Below are positions 59,687-64,000 of a DNA stretch of 64,000 nt, one piece after another. This stretch comes from Streptomyces sp. CB02366 (lineage in GTDB: Bacteria; Actinomycetota; Actinomycetes; Streptomycetales; Streptomycetaceae), in assembly GCF_001905905.1 (NCBI RefSeq), contig NZ_LIVT01000001.1, forward strand, positions 1,099,952 through 1,163,951, read 5' to 3'. Each line of letters begins with the position of its first letter. Position 1 is the first letter of the stretch. A program made the translations under genes and the position numbers. The notes beneath the pieces are model-generated. The model saw only the letters and a list, made by a program, of their open reading frames with translations. It did no database searches and was not told the origin of the DNA.

Positions 59687-61126
59687 GTGGCTGGCACCAG
59701 GTCGCACGACGGCCCCGGCCCGCTCCGCAGGGCGGGACGGGCGACCGGGCGTGCCCTGCGCGCCCCGTTCACCGGCACGGCGCGCTCCATCCGCAGGGCG
59801 ACGCACGCCCACGGGGCCGGCGAGTCGGGCCTCGGCAAACTGATCGAGCTGCACGCGGTGAACGGCGCGGGCGACGTCATGATCACGGTCGCCCTCGCCT
59901 CCACGGTCTTCTTCTCCGTGCCCACGGACGAGGCGCGCGGCCGGGTCGCGCTCTACCTCGCCATCACAATGGCCCCCTTCACCCTCCTCGCCCCGGTGAT
60001 CGGCCCGCTGCTGGACCGGCTGCCGCACGGCCGCCGTGCCGCGATGGCCGGGGCGATGCTGGCCCGGGCGCTGCTCGCGGTCACCATGTCGGGCGCGGTC
60101 GCCACGGGCGGCCTGGAGCTGTACCCGGCCGCACTGGGCGTCCTGGTCTGCTCGAAGGCGTACGGCGTGGTGCGCAGCGCGGTCGTGCCGCGCCTGCTGC
60201 CCCCCGGGTTCTCCCTGGTGAAGGCGAACTCCCGGGTCACCCTGGCGGGACTGCTGGCCACGGGGGTGGCGGCCCCGATCGGGGCCGGCCTCCAGACCGT
60301 CGGCTCCGCCTGGCCGCTCTACGGGGCCTGCGCGATCTTCGTCGCGGGCACCTTCCTCGCCTTCACCCTGCCGCCCAAGGTCGACTCCGCGAAGGGCGAG
60401 CGCCGGGCGCGGCTGATCGACCCGCACCACGAGCAGCCCGCCCCGCGCCCCGCCGCCGCCGGGGAGGGCGGCACCCGGGCGGGCCTGTACAGGAGAGGCA
60501 ACGGGCGGAAACCGGCCAAGGAGCGGCCACCGGGCCTGCGGTCCGTCGGCGGGTCCGTCCTGCACGGGCTCCAGGCCAACGCCGCGCACCGGGCTCTCTC
60601 GGGCTTCCTCATCTTCTTCCTGGCCTTCCTGCTGCGCGAGCACCCGCTGGCCGGGCAGAGCGCGGCGGTCTCGCTCGGCATCGTCGGCGTGGCGGCCGGG
60701 GCGGGCAACGCCTGCGGGACGGCGGTGGGCTCCTGGCTCAGGGCACGCGGCCCCGAGGTCATCATCGCGACCGTGCTGGGGCTCGCGCTGGGTACGGCGC
60801 TCCTGGCCGCGGTCTTCTTCTCCACGGTCCTGGTCGCCGCGCTCGGCGCGGTCGCCGGTTTCACCCAGGCCCTCTCCAAGCTGTCGCTCGACGCGATGAT
60901 CCAGCGGGACGTGCCGGAGGAGGTCCGCACGTCGGCGTTCGCCCGCTCGGAGACGTTGCTCCAGATGGCCTGGGTGGTCGGCGGCGGCATCGGGATCGCC
61001 CTGCCGCTCAACGCGGTGCTCGGCATGTCGGTCGCCGCAGGGCTTCTGGCGCTCGGCGCGGCGGCCTCCGTACGGGGCCTCCTGGGGGCCGCGCGGCGCG
61101 GCACGCCGCACCCCCGCGTGGCGTGA
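59687..61126 (+). CDS. MFS transporter-like membrane protein
   Basis: A 479-residue membrane protein with about 10-12 helices. A basic N-terminal region of about 50 residues precedes LIELHAVNGAGDVMITVALA; VIGPLLDRLPHGRRAAMAGA is the MFS motif A; LVKANSRVTLAGLLATGVAA and LSLDAMIQRDVPEEVRTSAF resemble the EntS/MFS_3 group. A hydrophilic loop (about 250-300) with basic residues divides the halves. Substrate unknown. The start is uncertain: GTG at 59687 is taken, GTG at 59639 is possible. It is followed closely by the DUF2771 lipoprotein gene. Confidence 0.82.
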   Translation: MAGTRSHDGPGPLRRAGRATGRALRAPFTGTARSIRRATHAHGAGESGLGKLIELHAVNGAGDVMITVALASTVFFSVPTDEARGRVALYLAITMAPFTLLAPVIGPLLDRLPHGRRAAMAGAMLARALLAVTMSGAVATGGLELYPAALGVLVCSKAYGVVRSAVVPRLLPPGFSLVKANSRVTLAGLLATGVAAPIGAGLQTVGSAWPLYGACAIFVAGTFLAFTLPPKVDSAKGERRARLIDPHHEQPAPRPAAAGEGGTRAGLYRRGNGRKPAKERPPGLRSVGGSVLHGLQANAAHRALSGFLIFFLAFLLREHPLAGQSAAVSLGIVGVAAGAGNACGTAVGSWLRARGPEVIIATVLGLALGTALLAAVFFSTVLVAALGAVAGFTQALSKLSLDAMIQRDVPEEVRTSAFARSETLLQMAWVVGGGIGIALPLNAVLGMSVAAGLLALGAAASVRGLLGAARRGTPHPRVA

Positions 61127-61153
61127 ACGGAAGCGACCGATAGCCTTCGGCCC

Positions 61154-61630
61154 ATGACCGTTGCGTTCTTCTCCGGTAAGGGCCGTCGAATCGGCGTAGC
61201 TCTTGGTGCCGTGTCCGCGGGACTCCTTGTCCTGTCCGCCTGCGACAAGCCGACGCCGCTCGCCACCGTGACGGTCGGCAGCGACTCGGTGAACACCGAG
61301 GCCGCCTGCTACAACGACGGGGAGGCGATCAAGGAATCCCTCGTCCAGGACTGCCTGAACAAGAAGGCCGAGAAGACCGTCGAGGTCTCCATGGACGACA
61401 AGGTCCGCTTCGGCGTCGACCCCGAGATCGCCGAGAACGGCTGGACGCTCTTCATCAACGGCCAGCAGGCCGAGCAGGAGCCGTACGACAAGACCTACCG
61501 GACGATCCCCGGCAGCGCCTTCTTCGCCAGCCAGACGGGCAAGCCCGCCGAGAAGACGACCATCTCCATCGTGGAGACCAAGGGCAAGAAGCTCACGGGC
61601 ATCTGGCAGTTCGAGCTCAAGAAGGACTGA
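61154..61630 (+). CDS. DUF2771-family lipoprotein
   Basis: A 158-residue probable lipoprotein. VALGAVSAGLLVLSACDKPT ends in a lipobox with the lipidated Cys near residue 30. The mature part (ACYNDGEAIKESLVQDCLNK, VDPEIAENGWTLFINGQQAE) matches the actinobacterial DUF2771 family, with two conserved cysteines. Function unknown. It is 27 bp after the MFS gene and 67 bp before mqnB, an order I recall from other Streptomyces chromosomes. Confidence 0.85.
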   Translation: MTVAFFSGKGRRIGVALGAVSAGLLVLSACDKPTPLATVTVGSDSVNTEAACYNDGEAIKESLVQDCLNKKAEKTVEVSMDDKVRFGVDPEIAENGWTLFINGQQAEQEPYDKTYRTIPGSAFFASQTGKPAEKTTISIVETKGKKLTGIWQFELKKD

Positions 61631-61697
61631 ACCGTCCGGGCCGGGCGGGACCGGCCCGCCGAGCGTCCTCCCCGTCCTCGACCCTGAGGCTGAATCC

Positions 61698-62393
61698 GTG
61701 CGTGTGCTGGTCGTGACCGCTGTCCCGGTGGAACGGGACGCGGTCACGCGTGCGTTCGGGGGCGCCCAGGAGACGGTGGCGGTCCCGGGGGCCGAGCTGC
61801 ACCGCAGTGGGGCGTTCGACGTGCTGGCGGGCGGCGCGGGCCCGGCCGCCGCCGCGGCGGCCACCGCGTTCGCCCTGGCTTCCACGCCCGCGCCGTACGG
61901 CCTCGTCGTCTCGGCCGGGATCGGCGGGGCGTTCACCCCGCTGACCCCGCTCGGTTCGCCGGTCGTGGCGAGCGGCATCGTCGCCGCCGACCTGGGCGCC
62001 GAGTCCCCCGAGGGCTTCCTCCCGGTCACCGCGCTCGGTTTCGGCCGGGACCGCTTCACCCCGCCGCCCGCGCTCGTACGGGAGGTGGCGGCCGCCACGG
62101 GCGCCGCCGCCGGTCCCGTCCTGACCGTCTCCACCGCGACCGGATCCGCCGAGCGCGCCGGGGCCCTGCTCGCCGCGCACCCGGGGGCGCTGGTCGAGGC
62201 GATGGAGGGCTTCGGGGTCGCGGAGGCCGCCGCCCGCGCCGACGTGCCCGTACTGGAACTGCGGGCCGTCTCGAACGCCGTCGGCCCCCGCGACCGGGAC
62301 GCCTGGCGCATCGGGGACGCGCTGGCGGCGCTCACGGACGCGTTCGGGAAGAGCGCCCCCGTACTGGAAGGTTGGAACCGGCATGACCACTGA
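61698..62393 (+). CDS. mqnB: Futalosine hydrolase
   Basis: A 231-residue nucleoside-hydrolase-like enzyme of the futalosine menaquinone pathway; it cleaves futalosine to hypoxanthine and dehypoxanthine futalosine. VLVVTAVPVERDAVTRAFGG, GLVVSAGIGGAFTPLTPLGS, VTVSTATGSAERA-like LTVSTATGSAERAGALLAAH and VEAMEGFGVAEAAARADVPV are characteristic. GTG at 61698 is preceded by TGAGG. It overlaps mqnD by 11 nt, so the two are coupled. mqnA, mqnC and mqnE are not in this window. Confidence 0.92.
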   Translation: MRVLVVTAVPVERDAVTRAFGGAQETVAVPGAELHRSGAFDVLAGGAGPAAAAAATAFALASTPAPYGLVVSAGIGGAFTPLTPLGSPVVASGIVAADLGAESPEGFLPVTALGFGRDRFTPPPALVREVAAATGAAAGPVLTVSTATGSAERAGALLAAHPGALVEAMEGFGVAEAAARADVPVLELRAVSNAVGPRDRDAWRIGDALAALTDAFGKSAPVLEGWNRHDH

Positions 62394-63261
62394 AACCGCA
62401 CCCGGCGGCGGCCCGGCCGGGAACGCCGTCCGGATCGCCTACTCGCCCTGCCCCAACGACACGTTCGTCTTCGACGCCTGGGCGCACGGCCGGGTACCCG
62501 GCGCGCCCCCGCTGGACGTGACCTTCGCCGACATCGACCTCACCAACGGCATGGCCGAACGCGGCGAGCTGGACGTCCTGAAGGTGTCGTACGCCGTGCT
62601 GCCGTGGGTGCTCGACGAGTACGCGCTGCTGCCGTGCGGCGGGGCGCTGGGCCGGGGCTGCGGCCCGCTGGTCCTCACCCGGGAGCCGGGCCTCGACCTG
62701 ACCGGCCGGAGGGTCGCCGTGCCGAGCGAGCGCTCGACGGCGTACCTGCTGTTCCGGCTCTGGGCCGCGGACATGGTCCCGGGCGGGGTCGGCGAGGTCG
62801 TCGTGATGCCGTTCGACGCGATCATGCCCGCCGTCCGGGACGGCGAGGTGGACGCGGGCCTGGTCATCCACGAGGCGCGCTTCACCTACCGGAACTTCGG
62901 GCTGCACGACCTCGCCGACATGGGCCGCCACTGGGAGGACACGACCGGCCTCCCGATCCCGCTCGGCGCGATCATCGCCAAGCGCTCCCTGGGCGAGGAG
63001 ACGCTGCGCCGCCTGGCCGACTCCGTACGCGGCTCGGTCCGGCTGGCCTGGGACCACCCGGAGGTCTCCCGCCCGTACGTCCTGGAGCACGCCCAGGAGA
63101 TGGACCCGGCCGTCGCGGACCAGCACATCGGGCTGTACGTGAACGAGTTCACCGCCGACCTCGGGGACGACGGCTACGCAGCGGTCCGGGGCCTGCTGAC
63201 CCGCGCGGCGGCCGAGGGCCTGGTCCCGCCGCTGCGCCCGGACGCGCTGGCGTTTCCCTGA
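62383..63261 (+). CDS. mqnD: 1,4-dihydroxy-6-naphthoate synthase
   Basis: A 292-residue enzyme with a periplasmic-binding-protein-like fold that converts cyclic dehypoxanthine futalosine to 1,4-dihydroxy-6-naphthoate, a late step of futalosine-dependent menaquinone synthesis. AYSPCPNDTFVFDAWAHGRV is the family signature; VLKVSYAVLPWVLDEYALLP, VAVPSERSTAYLLFRLWAAD and LVIHEARFTYRNFGLHDLAD follow. Length is normal. It overlaps mqnB upstream, and a terminator follows. Confidence 0.94.
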   Translation: MTTETAPGGGPAGNAVRIAYSPCPNDTFVFDAWAHGRVPGAPPLDVTFADIDLTNGMAERGELDVLKVSYAVLPWVLDEYALLPCGGALGRGCGPLVLTREPGLDLTGRRVAVPSERSTAYLLFRLWAADMVPGGVGEVVVMPFDAIMPAVRDGEVDAGLVIHEARFTYRNFGLHDLADMGRHWEDTTGLPIPLGAIIAKRSLGEETLRRLADSVRGSVRLAWDHPEVSRPYVLEHAQEMDPAVADQHIGLYVNEFTADLGDDGYAAVRGLLTRAAAEGLVPPLRPDALAFP

Positions 63262-63266
63262 GCGAC

Positions 63267-63302
63267 GCGCGGCCGGGGTCTGCCCGGCGGGCCCGGCCGC
63301 GC
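63267..63302. terminator. Hairpin between mqnD and the cold-shock gene
   Basis: GCGCGGCCGGG and CCCGGCCGCGC, a perfect 11-bp stem with a 14-nt loop, between convergent genes. Confidence 0.7.
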
Positions 63303-63313
63303 CGCCCGTCCGG

Positions 63314-63697
63314 TCACACGTCGAGCTGGTCCGCGACCGCCCTCAGCAGCCCCGCGATCTTCGCACCGGCCGCCTTGTCGGGGTAGCGGCCGCGCTCCAG
63401 CTGCGGGGTGATGTTCTCCAGGACCGTCGTCAGGTCCTGGACGATCGACGCCAGCTCGTCCGGCTTGCGGCGCTGCGCGGCGGCGACGGACGGGGTGGGG
63501 TCGAGGACCACCACGGAGAGGGCCTGGTCGCCGCGCTGGCCCGCGACCACGCCGAACTCCACGCGCTGGCCGGGCTTGAGCGCGTCGACTCCGGCAGGGA
63601 GTACCGACGAGTGGACGAAGACGTCGCCGCCGTCGTCGCGGGAGAGAAAGCCGAAGCCCTTCTCGCTGTTGAACCACTTGACCTTGCCGGTGGGCAC
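63314..63697 (-). CDS. Cold-shock domain protein with C-terminal extension
   Basis: A 127-residue protein. Residues 1-66 are a cold-shock domain with RNA-binding motifs KGFGFL (RNP1) and DVFVHSS (RNP2), starting GKVKWFNSEKGFGFL. A 60-residue helical extension follows (LASIVQDLTTVLENITPQLE, AGAKIAGLLRAVADQLDV); typical cold-shock proteins lack it. It binds single-stranded nucleic acid in the cytoplasm. GTG at 63697. This long form is known from Streptomyces. Confidence 0.92.
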   Translation of the reverse strand: MPTGKVKWFNSEKGFGFLSRDDGGDVFVHSSVLPAGVDALKPGQRVEFGVVAGQRGDQALSVVVLDPTPSVAAAQRRKPDELASIVQDLTTVLENITPQLERGRYPDKAAGAKIAGLLRAVADQLDV

Positions 63698-63864
63698 GTC
63701 TGTCCTCGTCCTCGTACTCGTCGGTGCGCGGGAGAGCCGGGATACGGCTCCGGATAGCGAAGCAGCGGGTCACCGTGGCCCGCTCGGTCCCAGGCTAATG
63801 GCCCTGGGGCGGGAGACAAGACGTCGCCGGAGAGTTCCTCAGGGCTGGGAACTACCCTGGTCGG

Positions 63865-64000
63865 GTGAGTACTACTCCTTCAGGCGCGGGCGATCGGCTT
63901 GTTCAGGTCGGCACGATCGTCTTCTTCATCGGCGCCGTGGCCACCCTGGTCACCGTCGCCCCCTTGTTCCTGGGCACGGACCCGTTCCCGTCGATCGCGT
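63865..64000 (+). CDS. Membrane protein, N-terminal part (cut by window end)
   Basis: GTG at 63865, then STTPSGAGDRLVQVGTIVFF and IGAVATLVTVAPLFLGTDPF: 45 residues visible, one hydrophobic helix and no stop before the window edge. The sequence resembles the start of small DUF-type Streptomyces membrane proteins. The identity cannot be settled here. Confidence 0.65.
   Translation, partial: MSTTPSGAGDRLVQVGTIVFFIGAVATLVTVAPLFLGTDPFPSIA

Overview
The window is about 64 kb of very GC-rich DNA, strongly codon-biased toward G/C at third positions, with many GTG and a few TTG starts and short ATGA/GTGA gene overlaps. The gene families (DUF5753 XRE regulators, DUF574 methyltransferases, DUF5133, DUF3027, DUF2771, a serine/threonine kinase, futalosine-pathway menaquinone genes) point to a Streptomyces-type actinomycete chromosome. 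No rRNA, tRNA, prophage or complete transposase gene was seen.

Left part (1-24.1 kb). An ArsR-like regulator faces a flavin reductase, and its stop codon is formed by the edge of a small transposable element. A two-component system plus lipoprotein (1687-4522, minus strand) is divergent from a four-gene efflux module of lipoprotein, membrane-fusion adaptor, ABC ATPase and MacB-like permease (4658-8440). It continues with a CPBP membrane protease, two small secreted proteins, a DUF5753 regulator with a DUF574 methyltransferase, a PucR-like regulator, a 29-bp-period tandem repeat, a LysR regulator with two short-chain dehydrogenases, a membrane Ser/Thr kinase fused to an amino-acid-binding domain, a cupin/zinc-ribbon protein and an erythromycin-esterase-like hydrolase.

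Middle part (24.4-36.9 kb). Two type I-E-like CRISPR arrays (about 14 and 9 repeats, exact 61-nt period) point the same way and share an almost identical leader. They bracket an 11-kb island that has no cas gene. The island holds an isolated CRISPR repeat, a helix-turn-helix/zinc-ribbon protein, cutA, an XRE/TPR regulator with two abutting 15-bp operators, a frameshifted pseudogene, and a compact plus-strand operon: HATPase protein, 31-residue membrane peptide, APH-like kinase, lactate/malate-dehydrogenase-like enzyme, HprK-like P-loop kinase, two unknown proteins and a methyltransferase. I recognise no described pathway in that operon. It is the best candidate here for an undescribed system. 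A 179-bp MITE-like element lies between the operon and the second array.

Right part (37-64 kb) looks like ordinary chromosome: VOC protein, proline iminopeptidase, CsbD, DUF5133, an HATPase protein, a PAP2-diacylglycerol-kinase fusion with BrkB and a second PAP2 phosphatase, aldo/keto reductase, MFS exporter with a MarR regulator, NCS2 purine permease, P-type ATPase, a paralogue of the 10.9-kb secreted protein, a 1069-residue sacsin-like ATPase, DUF3027, a second MFS protein, a DUF2771 lipoprotein, mqnB-mqnD of the futalosine menaquinone pathway, and a long cold-shock protein. Convergent gene pairs are mostly separated by strong GC-rich hairpins.

All functional names rest on reading the translated sequences and remembered family motifs; no database search was run.
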